Shown piece after piece: positions 45,178-56,642 of a stretch of 64,000 bases of DNA. The notes beneath the pieces were generated by a model. It did not search any database. It was not told the DNA's origin and saw only the letters and a program-made list of their open reading frames with translations. The DNA is taken from the NCBI GenBank assembly GCA_003024175.1, contig MDYQ01000159.1:1-64000 (forward strand), in the 5' to 3' direction. Position numbers and translations under genes: made by a program. Numbering within the stretch: position 1 is the first letter of the stretch; each line of letters starts with the position of its first letter. Origin of the DNA: Planoprotostelium fungivorum. Taxonomy: Eukaryota; Evosea; Variosea; Cavosteliida; Cavosteliaceae.

Positions 45178-46262
45178 AGGACCTGCAGAGACATAAAAAT
45201 TTGTGTCTCTGTCTTGTCTTGCATTTTTCGGATCCGTCTCGACAAAAAATTGCTTGTCTCGGTCTCTGTCTCGTCTCGCCATTTTTATCACGCGAGACGG
45301 TACGAGACAAGACACAAGCAACTCTTGTCTCTGTCTCGTCTCGACAATTTTCCCCAGAAAGTCATGAGAACAATATCAGAAAACTTCGTGCAGAGCCAAC
45401 CGACATTATCATATCCCATCTGATGTGGCCACAACAATCCTCAACACTAAATGCGAGCCTATACTCAACAAACCACACGATTCTATGCAGGTGATTCTTG
45501 AATGATGTGATGTATCATAGGTCAGATCAGTTGTTGATCGGTTAGGTTGTAGCCGAGATGAGGCAATGGATATACATCAGTGGCACGTGGATTGAAATCA
45601 CTGATTGCTCCGGTGCACTGTCTAAAAATAAACTATTCAAATAACCGTTGATTTATTGAAGATGTGATGCAATCGGATCAGTATACTTGGCCCTCTCGAG
45701 TGAAAAGGTGGTCCACCGCTCCATATCAGATGGGCTCAATTAGAGAGAGAGTCTTGGATGAAGATACAATGGCCTTCCTATGATATCCCAGCCAGGTTTG
45801 AGATGTTACAGCAGAGGTGATGTCAATGGCCATTCTTGATGGCGTTATCTTTGCAGGCACTACCCTCTTAGGACATGGATGGCAATTATGTGTGATGAAG
45901 TCAAAAGGTGAGAGGGACAAGTCACTTTTATTGACCAACCTCAGATTCTTCTCGTCTCTGGTCGTCATGTGACAAGCCTTTGCCAACAATCTCTCAACAT
46001 CTTCACTTTCCTCCCTCTCTACTCTTGGTGCGTGGTCTCGCAAAGGGTTCGTTCCCAGTGTCCCCCAAAAAGAGAAAGAATAAAACCGAGACGGTCTCGA
46101 GACGGTCCGAGACAAGACTTGTTTGTCTCGTCTTTGTCTCGTCTTGCGGTTTGGTCAGAGACAGGACGGGACGAGACACCCCTCTGTCTCAATCGCGTCT
46201 CGACGTCAAGACAGAGACAGTCTCCGAGACAGTCTCAAGACGAGACCGTCTCTGCAGGTCCT
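45178..46262. mobile_element. 1,085-bp non-autonomous element with perfect 15-bp TIRs
   Basis: The left end AGGACCTGCAGAGAC (45178-45192) is repeated exactly inverted at 46248-46262. TA flanks both ends (45176-45177 and 46263-46264), as in Tc1/mariner insertions. Inside each end lie about 160 bases packed with GTCTC and GAGAC (45193-45350 and 46085-46247). The centre (about 45360-46080) is unlike the ends. On the minus strand it has an open frame (45726-46115) containing RDEKNLRLVNKSDLSLSPFD and ending SKTLSLIEPI, possibly a captured gene piece. No transposase is seen. Confidence 0.8.
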
Positions 46263-46439
46263 TAATTGAATGTGTTTCTTGGTTGCTGAGTTTTCACTGA
46301 CTTTTCTCCGAGTTTTCCAATTAGTCAATGATGTCAAATGTTGGGCACAACAGGGCCGATTATTTATCATTGTAGATGTTAGGAATTATAGAATAAACAC
46401 GCATTTGAAGCACATCCAAGAACTGAAAGGTTGTTGTGT

Positions 46440-46790
46440 CTTTGTCTAAGAGAGAGTCTAGTAGTCCACTGGGGCTTACAAGATTGATACGATCTTACAA
46501 CCCTCAAAGGTGACCCAATGAACAGAACAACCTCAATCCCATATGGAACAAAGTGACTCTGTGAACATCTGTTAGCCCATCAGACATCTGACATCTTCAG
46601 CCATTCAAAGCGCCCCTCTGATATCATCTGGTTCAAAATCTACAATCACAAAACCATCACCAGCAACAAACTGTTGGGTGGGGTAGAGATTCCAGCCCAA
46701 GACATTCTCAATCAACCTGCTGACGTGAGACATCATTGTCATCATCATGACGTGCAGTATGACCTTGATAAGGGATGAATCAAGCTAATG
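46440..46790 (+). pseudogene. C2-domain fragment
   Basis: Plus-strand pieces read NNLNPIWNKVTL near 46530 and IIWFKIYNHKTITSNKLLGG followed by VEIPAQDIL near 46625-46705. This is the order of a C2 domain: the TxNPxWNE strand, then a DxLGxxxI strand. The pieces are in different frames with stops between them, so the fragment is dead. C2 domains bind membranes, often with calcium. It sits between the TIR element and the satellite. Confidence 0.45.
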
Positions 46791-46866
46791 AAAAGACATG
46801 AACATTGTCTGAGGAAGAAATCCTCCTGTACTTGCATAACTGAAAAAATTTGACATCATATTTCGC

Positions 46867-48151
46867 TGCTATGAACGTCCAAACGAAAAAACTGAATACA
46901 CCACCGTGTAGCCCATGTGATTCTACACCTGGGTAAACTGAGAAAACAGACCTCGCACCCTCCCTAAATGAAATATGACCTCTCGTGCGCTATTTCCAAA
47001 TAACGCACGCCACATGACCACTTATTTTCTGACCTGTTTCTGACTCAGCAAACTGCGCTGATTCCAACGGTATATGTCACGGTTCACAAAAACGATGCAT
47101 ATGGTGCGTGCGCTATTTTGATTTAACGCACGGAGGCCTTTATCTCTGATGGTAATGGTTGGACGGTGGTTTAGTATACATTTCTACGTAGGTCTTACGT
47201 ACCTCTACGCGTGGGAACTGAGAAAACAGACCTGGCACCCTCCCTAAATGAGATAAGACCCCGCGTGCATTAAATCAAAATAGCGCACGCATGGTATATT
47301 TTACACTTTTCTCTGCTATGTTAGTCCGGACGAAAAAACTGAATACATCACCGTGTAGCCCATGTGATTCTACACCTGGGTAGACTGTGAAAACAGACCT
47401 GGCACCCTCCCTAAATGAAATATGACCTCTCGTGCGCTATTTCCAAATAACGCACGCCACATGACCACTTATTTTCTGACCTGTTTCTGACTCAGCAAAC
47501 TGCGCTGATTCCAACGGTATATGTCACGGTTCACAAAAACGATGCATATGGTGCGTGCGCTATTTTGATTTAACGCACGGAGGCCTTTATCTCTGATGGT
47601 AATGGTTGGACGGTGGTTTAGTATACATTTCTACGTAGGTCTTACGTACCTCTACGCGTGGGAACTGAGAAAACAGACCTGGCACCCTCCCTAAATGAGA
47701 TAAGACCCCGCGTGCGTTAAATCAAAATAGCGCACGCATGGTATATTTTTCACTTTTCTCTGCTATGAACGTCCGGACGAAAAAACTGAATACACCACCG
47801 TGTAGCCCATGTGATTCTACACCTGGGTAAACTGAGAAAACAGACCTCGCACCCTCCCTAAATGAAATATGACCTCTCGTGCGCTATTTCCAAATAACGC
47901 ACGCCACATGACCACTTATTTTCTGACCTGTTTCTGACTCAGCAAACTGCGCTGATTCCAACGGTATATGTCACGGTTCACAAAAACGATGCATATGGTG
48001 CGTGCGCTATTTTGATTTAACGCACGGAGGCCTTTATCTCTGATGGTAATGGTTGGACGGTGGTTTAGTATACATTTCTACGTAGGTCTTACGTACCTCT
48101 ACGCGTGGGAACTGAGAAAACAGACCTGGCACCCTCCCTAAATGAGATAAG
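46867..48151. repeat. 447-bp satellite array, 2.9 copies
   Basis: TGCTATG starts units at 46867, 47314 and 47761, giving an exact 447-base period twice. Copies differ at only a few positions. Each unit has two related halves. Each half starts AAAACAGACCT(C/G)GCACC and CTCCCTAAATGA, then has a hairpin with GTGCG and CGCAC arms around an AT-rich centre. A third hairpin of the same kind lies near the middle. The unit also holds the palindromic run CTACGTAGG and CTTACGTACC. The array stops in the third unit at AAATGAGATAAG. No coding frame spans it. Confidence 0.95.
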
Positions 48152-48990
48152 ATACCTTTGGTAGGATCATGGTCATGGTATTGAAGTAGAGAATGGAGAA
48201 ATTTATTAAAATGTTTTTCAAATTAGAGACAGTGACATCTCTTTTTTGTCAGGTTGACGTTTCAATATGATGATTTTTTTGTACCTATACCTTTCCATCA
48301 GATGAAGATTAAAATATTAACACAATATGCCTACAAGAGTAGAGATGTACATCAAACAGTGTGTCAGATTTTTGCCAAAGTAATACAGTTTTTATTTTTT
48401 CACCAGTTGGGCGTTAAATGTGGGAAAGACATTTATCTTTTGCTCTGTGTACTCATCCAGTTGATATTCAAGGTGTTGTCTGCACTGAGATCAGAAGTGA
48501 TCTCCATCTTGTAATCAAGGACCATCATCAACCTCAGGTTCTCTCTCCCCTTTGCATTGGCTCCAGTGACGTAATATCCAAATCTTGTTGACTGATTGTG
48601 GATCAAGACCCATCCTCTCTGACCTCACCATTAGTAACATCTTCGTTGGATCCGTCGCAGCGAACCGTGACATACTACCCAAAACTCTCCCAGAGATTAA
48701 GAGCCTGGATCAAGATTAAAATCATCTCAATTAGAATCACTTTCACCGTCGACGCATACACAGAGTACCCTTTTCCTAATCGGTCAGCCAGAGTATTGGA
48801 ACCGGTATTCCAATACTCTGGATTGATTGAAAATTACGATTCGATCTGTTCCAATCTCATCCTTCTCTCGTTGGATGGACGAGACGATCCATCCACAGTG
48901 AATCCGAATCGCGAGTCAATCTCTTCAGGGTTGATGTGTGTTGTGTCTCTTTTCTCTTCGTGTTCTCGTTTTGATTTTTTACTATAGAGC
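48152..48990. other. Nothing recognised
   Basis: Two plus-strand open stretches (48254-48514, AT-rich; 48598-48987) have no motif or splice context. They are probably non-coding or relic sequence. Confidence 0.4.
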
Positions 48991-48999
48991 AAAAAAGAA

Positions 49000-49089
49000 G
49001 GGCGCTTCGCCCGGCATTGAACCCGAGAGCGCAAAGGCCAGACACTCAAACAAGAGGCTGGGCTTTACCACTCCGCCATTGGAGCGCCC
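49000..49089 (-). tRNA. tRNA-like Pol III gene, isotype unresolved
   Basis: On the minus strand the ends pair as GGGCGCT with AGCGCCC (7 bp). A perfect A box TGGCGGAGTGG and a perfect B box GGTTCAATGCC are present, and a T-run (TTCTTTTTT) follows at once, as in Pol III terminators. The 90-nt length suggests a type II tRNA with a long variable arm. However, two extra bases separate the acceptor stem from the A box, the T stem has one mismatch, and the anticodon stem does not fold cleanly. It is either an unusual Leu/Ser-type tRNA, one with a small intron, or a tRNA-derived copy. Confidence 0.55.
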
Positions 49090-49638
49090 GGATTATACGA
49101 ACTCACAATGGCCAGAAGGATCTACATCTTTGTGATTTTTGGCGCCAAAAATTCCGCACGCGCATATCAAGAAGAGGAGAAGGACATGACCCGATCTCAA
49201 CGTTCTACACGTACACAGATTAGTCAGAAAGAATAGTCTGAGCATCCGGATGCTCAATGATAGGCGGCCGGTCTTTTATAGTGTGACTCAGTCAGACATT
49301 CAAGAGAATCAGGAGGGAAGACCCCAGAGCGGTCTATCTTCGACACCATCAAGCCATGAGCTGCACGCCGAGAATGCCACCAGGCATTGCAGCACCCCAC
49401 ATTATATATATTCCTTGTTGCCGACACATGTACATAGCGCATGAATGTTTCGAAACAAGCATCTATGCCCGAGAGCCAAATTTCAAGGGTCAATACGAAA
49501 TCTCATCACGAAACATCACCATTTCTTTGAATCTAGTTGGATGAACTCATCTCTTCTCACATCATCCAAACACTCGACCATTTGTCCCCACTCGAGGATT
49601 CTCCACCCGATCATCATTCCAACCTGGTGAGTTTATTC

Positions 49639-51566
49639 TTACATCCGGCTCTTTGCCATGAAATTGACGATCTGCTGTCTCATCCCCAACTCGGTCAGAA
49701 TCTCTTCTGATCCTCCTCCCACGACCATCACCCTCACATCTCTCGAGATCTGTTCGATCCTGGCACCTGATCGACTTCATTCCTCGAATCACAACATCTC
49801 TCCATCGTCTCTACCTCTACCGCTTCCGCGTTGATAGGCGAGGCCTCCGAGAATCTGTTGGGCCTCCCTACAGACCTCCTCTAGAGTCCTGCCCGCCTCC
49901 ACCTTTGCAAGAGCGACGGAAGCTGCGACCTCTCGATCTGCCTTTGCCTTCGACACCTGCCGACGTCATTTCGTCTGTCTAAAGAGTCGAGATCGTGATG
50001 ATGTCACCTCGCATGAGAGTTGATAGTGGTGGCAGATGAGCTCGATCCAGGCTTGTAGAGACTCGATTCTCCTTCCCATCTTTCCTAACTTCTCTCGGAT
50101 GACTTGGTTCTCGATGAGAAGTTTGCCAAAGGTAGACCTCGTGACGGCTGATGACTGTGTCATGAGAAGATTCTTCACTCTTTCGCGGAAGATGATGAGA
50201 ATATTCTTGGTTGGGCGATCTCACCGTGGGAAAACGCATCTTCGGCGCAGATTCTAGACATGCGAAGGGAGAGCTGAGCGAGAGACAGTCTCTCATGATT
50301 GAAGTCTGTCATCACGATCAGATCAGATGATCACGATCACATCAGATGATCACGATCATGTCATCCGATGATACGGTGACTCACTGGACATGATGATGCG
50401 GAATCCTTCGTTCTCTCTTCCCAGCAGATATTTCTTATCCACGATGACGTCATCGAACTCGATGTACGTCGAGCCTGCGTACTCTCAGCCTCGTCTCCAC
50501 ACCGATGAAACCAAATCACCCGAGCTGTTGACTCCGCTGTTCTTCAGAGGACGCATCTTGATCCCTTTTGATTTGAGAGGAATGAGAAGCATGCTGATCC
50601 CCTTCATTCCATCCTTGTACGTATCAGCGAGAGTTTGTACGTACAACCCACCTCCCCCGTGCGTACTGCGGCGGTGACGTAATCACACCTGCCGTGTGAG
50701 TTTGATTCGGATGAAACACGCACCATAGAGCATTTGTGATCCATTTCTTGCTTCCGTTGACTCGGTAGTGGTTGCCGTCGTCTGTTTTGACTGCTGTGGT
50801 GCGTAAAGATGCGACGTCACTACCTGTTCAATACCGTGAGTACGGTACGTATCACGTAACCCCCACCGGCCTCCGGTTCAGTGATGCCCAGGCACACTCG
50901 AATGCTGCCGTTCAATATTCCTGGTAAAACCTGATGAGTTTGTATCAGTCTACAGCGTTCTAGATGGAGAATTACCTCCTGGCGCAACTGAGGGGAAGCG
51001 AAATTGATGATGGGTGGACAGCCGATGGCATTACCTCCACCCATGCCCCACACGACACCTAGATATCCACAGCGCATCATCTCATCTGTAGAGAACAGAT
51101 GAGTCTTTGGATATGTTGATGTCGAGCGAATGATTCACCCGTCAGAATGAAATCGTGGAATATATCCCATTTAGAGGGATCTATATTGCCAGGTAAGCTG
51201 ACACCAGCAGCTCTGAGATCTTCAACGGATAGACCATAGTGAGCCACAGCCGCTGCGACGTAGCCCTTCTGAGCGCCTCTCTTGAATACCTCATCTCATC
51301 AGCTCTCGCGTCTCAGCGACTCGCTGTATCATTATCCTCACATCATCTGGTACTCTTCCTTCTTCTTCCCACTTGGCTGCGTGAGGTATGACGCTCTCCT
51401 CGTAATACTTTCTGATTTCATTGCGAAGACGAATGTGTGATTCCTTGTAGAATGGAGTCGTAGAAGAAGATGTGTTATACCATGTGGGCTCGGCGAATGG
51501 AATGATCGAACCGAAATGTTCGGTGGAGGAAGGAGGGAGTATCACTGCTTTCGTTGGTGCGGCCAT
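49639..51566 (-). CDS. Acyl-CoA dehydrogenase family protein
   Basis: The start is the ATG at 51566 and the stop is at 49639; about eight exons have short introns. The N-terminal domain has PFAEPTWYN then HIRLRNEIRKYYEESVIPHA and WEEEGRVP. The middle has GGNAIGCPPIINFASPQLRQ and VCLGITEPEAG, the FAD/substrate signature, then HYRVNGSKKWITNAL. The beta domain ends GMKGISMLLIPLKSKGIK near 50600. The helical C-terminal domain has FNHERLSLAL near 50290, AGRTLEEVCREAQQILGG near 49880 and VGGGSEEILTELGMRQ near 49690. Acyl-CoA dehydrogenases use FAD to introduce a trans-2 double bond into acyl-CoA, usually in mitochondria or peroxisomes. All expected blocks are present in order, so the gene looks intact. 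The substrate class cannot be told. Confidence 0.88.
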
Positions 51567-51721
51567 CTTGATGATGATGCTCGATCATTTTTCCGTTACA
51601 GCGGAGCAGTTTTTCCGGCGGTCACGTGGCCTCCCAATCTGAGCCTGTGCTTGCCACGAGCAGACAAAGTGATGTAAAAAGATTTATCTCATTCAGTGTC
51701 TATACAATGCCTCTGTGCTGG

Positions 51722-52177
51722 TCACCAGCTTTGGATTCGTGGTGAAGATAACAGTCTCGATGTGCAGCCGTCTCGTGTTGATATCATCGATGAGGAGGAA
51801 TAGGTTTCGACCAGTTTTTCTAAAGATTCAAAACTGTACGATTGTTCCAATAGCGTGAGAATGTAAAGCCGATTCTGTCGAATGATCTTGAAATGCCCTG
51901 TGTTTCATGAGTTTGTAAGACAGCAAGTGAATCAGTTCTCACGGATCCGACCGCCCAACATCATGGACAGTGCATAATCATCGCTGCTGCTGCTATTCCG
52001 AATAAGGAACGTACCTTGAGGTTGTCCCTCCAAAAACGCACAGGCAACGATGGGAGTGATCGGGCCAAAGAACCAGCTGAAGATGTTCAGAGATGTGAAT
52101 AATGCGCTGCCGATTGTCTCACGAGGGATCTGTCGGTTTACGCAATATACAGAAACTGGATGACTCTTCCTCTTCAT
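51722..52177 (-). CDS. SH2-domain protein
   Basis: The exon at 52177-51946 contains SWFFGPITP and QGTFLIRNSSSSDDYALSMM, the start and the phosphotyrosine-pocket strand (FLIRxSS) of an SH2 domain. A 46-nt GTGAGA...CAG intron joins to RHFKIIRQNRLYIL and YSFESLEKLVETY, the rest of the fold. The stop is at 51722. The binding Arg in FLIR is present, so it should bind phosphotyrosine. The only visible domain is SH2. The N-terminal 30 residues are uncertain, and the gene may begin further upstream, toward 52400. SH2 proteins outside animals are few, and in amoebozoans they are often fused to kinases or STAT parts; no such part is seen here. Confidence 0.7.
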
Positions 52178-52858
52178 CGTCGCTCTCGCAGAGCGGTGGA
52201 GGATTGAACGACTCTCGGATCATGATTCAAACCGACGATGTGGCTGTTTCTTCTTTACAGACTGCCAACTTGTCAAGAAAAGACGTATCTGTCAACGACA
52301 AAGAGACTCTTTTCGTCCAAAAAGTCTCTGAATATGATGCGATCGAGACCCTCTTGCTCTGCTATTGTATCGTAGAAGGGTAAGGCATGTCAAGTGCATT
52401 CACGTATAATAGCCAGTGATGGATGGAAGACAATGGAGATTTTATGACGACAAAGGATGACCAGGTGAACATAGCCATCTATGCTACAACGTAGTAGGTT
52501 CATATTCTGTTCATCACAAGTGTGCTATTCTGATCGTCTCGTCTCAAAATAGACCCGACACAAATTCCACTTACTTTCCCTCTATAGCTCAGCAACACAT
52601 CACTTTACGTTCAGCTCGGTCACATCAAAGTTCCTCTAATAAATTACAACTTCATGAGGTTCAAATGGAATAGCTGACGTCGCAGCGGAAGCACAAATGA
52701 GCGCGTAGGCTTGACAGGAGCCAGCACGGAGGACACACGAACACCAAAATCCTTGTCGAATTTCTCTCTTCGCTTCCACTCTGCTCTCCCGACACCCCAT
52801 CATTCCGCAACCATCAGCAAAGACAACACCAACCACAACACCTACGATTACACGACGA

Positions 52859-53400
52859 ATGGATCAACAGAATGTCTCTCTCTTCTTAGAAGCTGCCAGA
52901 ACCAACAATCCGAAGCGTGTAGAGAGCTTCTTACGCAGCGGCATCCCCATCGATGTTCGGGATGAAGTCAACGGATCGACGGCACTGCATTATGCATGTC
53001 TGAAGGGCCACCGACAGACCATCGAGATACTGGTCCAGAACGGAGCCAACGTGAACGTCCGAAACAACAGAGGTGATGAATCAAGATCGCACCCACTTGT
53101 TGACGATCTGCAGGAGTCACTCCCCTCTTCTATCTTGTAGAATGCAGATACGATGTGATGGCGGTCTATCTCATCCATCAGGGTGCATCTCTTCCCGTGT
53201 GCGACAGAGGCATAGAGATGTCCGTTCTAGACATTGCACCCAACTTCCTGCGCCAAGAATTGAAAGGTGTGACCTCATCCTTCTCCGAGTGACCTCTGAT
53301 GCCTCCTCAGATGCAGCTGCGTCATATTCGACAAAGAGGTTACGTGAAAAGATGAGACGATCTAGAACTGAGATGGGAATTGCCTTGAGAACACAAATTT
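52859..53400 (+). CDS. Short ankyrin-repeat protein
   Basis: There are three exons. The first, from the ATG at 52859, encodes FLEAARTNNPKRVESFLRSG and the repeat GSTALHYACLKGHRQTIEIL followed by VQNGANVN, a textbook ankyrin unit. An intron of about 65-70 bases (GTGATG...TGTAG, about 53073-53140) leads to CRYDVMAVYLIHQGASLPVC and VLDIAPNFLRQELK, a third repeat. A final exon with KRLREKMRRSRTEMG ends at 53400. Ankyrin repeats bind other proteins. The product is about 140 residues with no other domain, so a partner cannot be guessed. Confidence 0.7.
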
Positions 53401-53870
53401 GAAGCGGAGGGCAAGGGACATCACCCAAACTTCCTGTATATCATCTCTCATGCGAGTCCACAGTTTCCTCTCATCATGAAAATAAAGAGGAATCTCTATT
53501 TGTCTACTTTTGATACCGCCGAGCTTGTTCCTTTCTTTGCCAATTTGATTCTCTCGAAATAAACGGCAAGCTGATCTTGATATTCTCCGTTCAGCAGTTT
53601 CGACACGATGGGGTTACTCTCTATATTCCAATTCATCTCCTGTCATCACATCACCATCCATTCGCAGTCGATGTATGTCATCGACATGATGTTCTTCACC
53701 TGCATCTCATCGGTTGCCGTAGTTATGTTCCATTGTTTCGTGTTACCATAAGCCATCATCTGTGCGACTACATTCGGAATAGACCTGTCTCTGTCAGACG
53801 TTGACACACACGCAGACACACTTTTTCTTCTTCTCCTGTTCTCTCTTGTTCCTGTCTTTACTCGCACGAT

Positions 53871-56506
53871 TCACCAGCCAATTCTGAAGGAAGACGTGGT
53901 TCCTACACAGAGGACTGCCGTCCAAACAAGGACACATACAACCTGGCCAGCTGCACTGTCTTTCACGCTGAGTGAAGGAAATGTGTTACAAAGATGCACG
54001 TGGAAAGATACAAGTCCATCCTGCTCTCTTGATTTGTCTTTGTCGTGGTGAATTGAACGATGCAAGACGGTTTCGAATTACGAAGGGTCGAGGTTGTGGG
54101 AGCGTAACCGAAGCAGTACCAATAAGGAGAATTGGTGACTGACAATCGTGAGACGGTGATGATGAAGATGAAGATGATGATCTCACGTTTTGGAACTCTA
54201 AAATCTGGAAAGATCGCGTGTGCACTGGCAGTGTATTGAATGTTCCGTAGAACGTACCCCGCGAATAATTCTGAAGTTTCGTCCTCTAAAGAACGTCAAG
54301 ATGATGATGGTGATGGGCGGTGTGACGGATGTACATACCGGTCAGAGCGTCTAGATATTCATCTTTCAACACTTGAGCATCTCTCAACTTGCGATCTTTG
54401 CAGATGATGTAGAGTCGTTCACAACCTGTTGTTCTGGGTGAAGTGATTCCGAAGGCAGGTGCATCGGGGTATTTCTCCTCCAACATCTAAAGTTGATGAT
54501 GTCAGAGTCGTCGAATGAGATGGATCATCGTGCCGATCGTGCAGGTGATGATGAAATGTCGATCACCTTTCTATCCTTTTCAACGATCTGAGTCGTTGTT
54601 CCAAATCGACTGCACAGGAGATGTTGTAACGTTGCCTCCGCAAAATGCAATACGTATCCTCCTCTCTTCAAAATAACGCTCTCGATTCATCTTCACCTTT
54701 CAGTGACAGCTGTAAGATGGTTCCCCTCGTCCTCTCTTTCACGTGAGAAGGTTTTGTCGTGATGGTCCATCCATCGAATGCCTCCGAGGTGAATGTGATC
54801 TGATTCTCTGCAAACGTCTCTGCGTTCTTCTCGTACGGCATAAGATGCGGCTCGATCAAGTGTTGATTCTATATCGAATGTGAATCTTCTCTCTTTGAAC
54901 ATTCGATACAGGTTGATGATCTCATGATGATGGATGGAATGATATCGACAGTAAGATATTCACCTTCTTTCTATACAAAATCCACTCTTCGACGCAGAAA
55001 TAAATCTCTTCGGATATTGTCGTGACGAAGGAAGGTCTCATCCACTGGATGACTGAACGATGAGGTCAGCGCGAGAATGGCTGATGTCGTTACCTCTCGT
55101 ATGGATGGATATCTCTGCATCGAACAGTGGTAACCGTGGTAGATTCGCGGGGAATTTCCTCGTCTTTTCTAAATTCTTCGTATCCACCGTCCCCTTCTGA
55201 TCTTTACCCTTGGTGATCTCGGCCAAGAGAGAATTGAACAATTCCACCGTCTGATTGCTCTTATCTGCGGATTCTCAGTGAAAATTCGAATTACGTACGT
55301 ACAGAACTTGCCGATCCTGGGCAATGCATGCTTCGATGTTGTGGGTGAGGATGTGATCGACGATAGAGAAATACTGTCTAAATCCTTCCTGTCTTCCGTC
55401 GAATAATACAACGAAACGATTCTCTTGATGGAGACTTTGCAGTCTTCTCCCAACTGACTTGCTGACATCGTTTCATTCTTGATGATCGTTCCGTGATCGT
55501 GATGAGATGATCGACGTGGATGATGGAGCGAAGATGAGATGTGATCGGCTCACCCATCTTGTGTTGTATGATAGATCCATACTTGTCCGTGAGTTTGATG
55601 TAATCTTCGGACAGGTTGTGAATGTTTTTACATCGAATCTGGTGACCCGTATCCGACTGAAACTTCCTCAAGAAAGCTTCAAATTCTAAACTATCCATAC
55701 ACTCGTTCTCCTCCACATCGTAATTGTGTCTCAACTGTCACACCTCTTAATGATGATCACGGTCCGCGCCGTGTTGGTCGCCTTTGTGAGCAAGATGACT
55801 CACCACTTGAAGTTGAGCATCGATAAACCCTCCAGCTTTGTTGGCCTCCACGATGGCCTCGAAGATGGATCTTCTAATGAGACCCTCCACATCTCTCTTT
55901 TTCGTCCTGAATTTGATGTCCGCACACAAGTCGACGACATTGTTTCTCGTCTTGATGAGTTTCTCTTGGATGATGCTCTGACGTTTCCTGTCCCTGACGA
56001 TCTGTTGTCTTCGATCTGTTTCAGTCTTCCCGGCCTCCTGCATTTGGACCAAAGTTCTGTCTACTAGCTTTTGGACCTCAATAATGTAAGTATTATGATG
56101 TTGATGATTAACGAGATGAAGTTCACCTCTTTGTACAATTGAGTGTGGGCAGTACGAATTTTACCCAATAGTTTAGCGTCATTGGTGAACGAGAGAGCTT
56201 CAGCGTCGCCACCGGGTCTCTTTTTGGATGGAGATGCCTCTAACAGATACCAATTATCCGTGTCACTCTTCTCTGCATCCTCTTCATTATCTTCCACAAA
56301 TGTCGTCGGCAGTGATGCAAAAAGAGTCTACAGAATATCACTCAAGCACGAAATGGTGATATTCTCAGATTTACCTTGGCTGCTGCAAAAGTGGCAGCTA
56401 TGAGATCCTCTGTAACTCTGGGGTGAGCCTTCCTGATCGTTTTCGTGCTTCTTAGAAGCGATGACTCCTCCTCACTGCTTCTGTGTGTTGTGAGTCGAGA
56501 GGTCAT
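53871..56506 (-). CDS. Large multi-exon protein, function unknown
   Basis: The start is the ATG at 56506 (MTSRLTTHRSSEEESSLLRS) and the last exon ends near 53871. About ten exons with clean GTGA...AG introns are visible. After TIRKAHPRVTEDLIAATFAA and an acidic patch comes a helical, probably coiled-coil part (KLVDRTLVQMQEAGKTETDR). Further along are SLEFEAFLRKFQSDTGHQIR near 55690, VELFNSLLAEITKGKDQKG near 55240, MRPSFVTTISEEIYFCVEEW near 55030, and GGYVLHFAEATLQHLL near 54660. The C-terminal part has PDAPAFGITSPRTTGCERLY near 54460. I do not recognise a family. Exon continuity and codon patterns make it a real gene. It is divergent from the gene at 56643; only 136 bases separate the start codons. 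Confidence 0.55.
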
Positions 56507-56642
56507 TCATGCGCCTCTGTAAGATAAAAACGGAACTGTCATCTCTTCGTTGTAAACATGATCACCGCGGGAGGATGAACATTAGTGATTCCTCAACCAA
56601 GGCACATCCACCGCATGCAAATCACATAACATCGCAGGAGAC

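Noticed and set aside
46867-48151. Centromere or replication origin
   Set aside because: There are only 2.9 units and no large array or supporting feature. The hairpins alone do not justify the call.
49017-49223. Plus-strand peptide with KARHSNKRLGFTTPPLE
   Set aside because: It is the antisense reading of the tRNA-like gene at 49000-49089, a common false protein.
52102-52383. Plus-strand Ser-rich frame as a gene
   Set aside because: It overlaps the N-terminal part of the minus-strand SH2 gene, starts inside it and has no motif or splice context.
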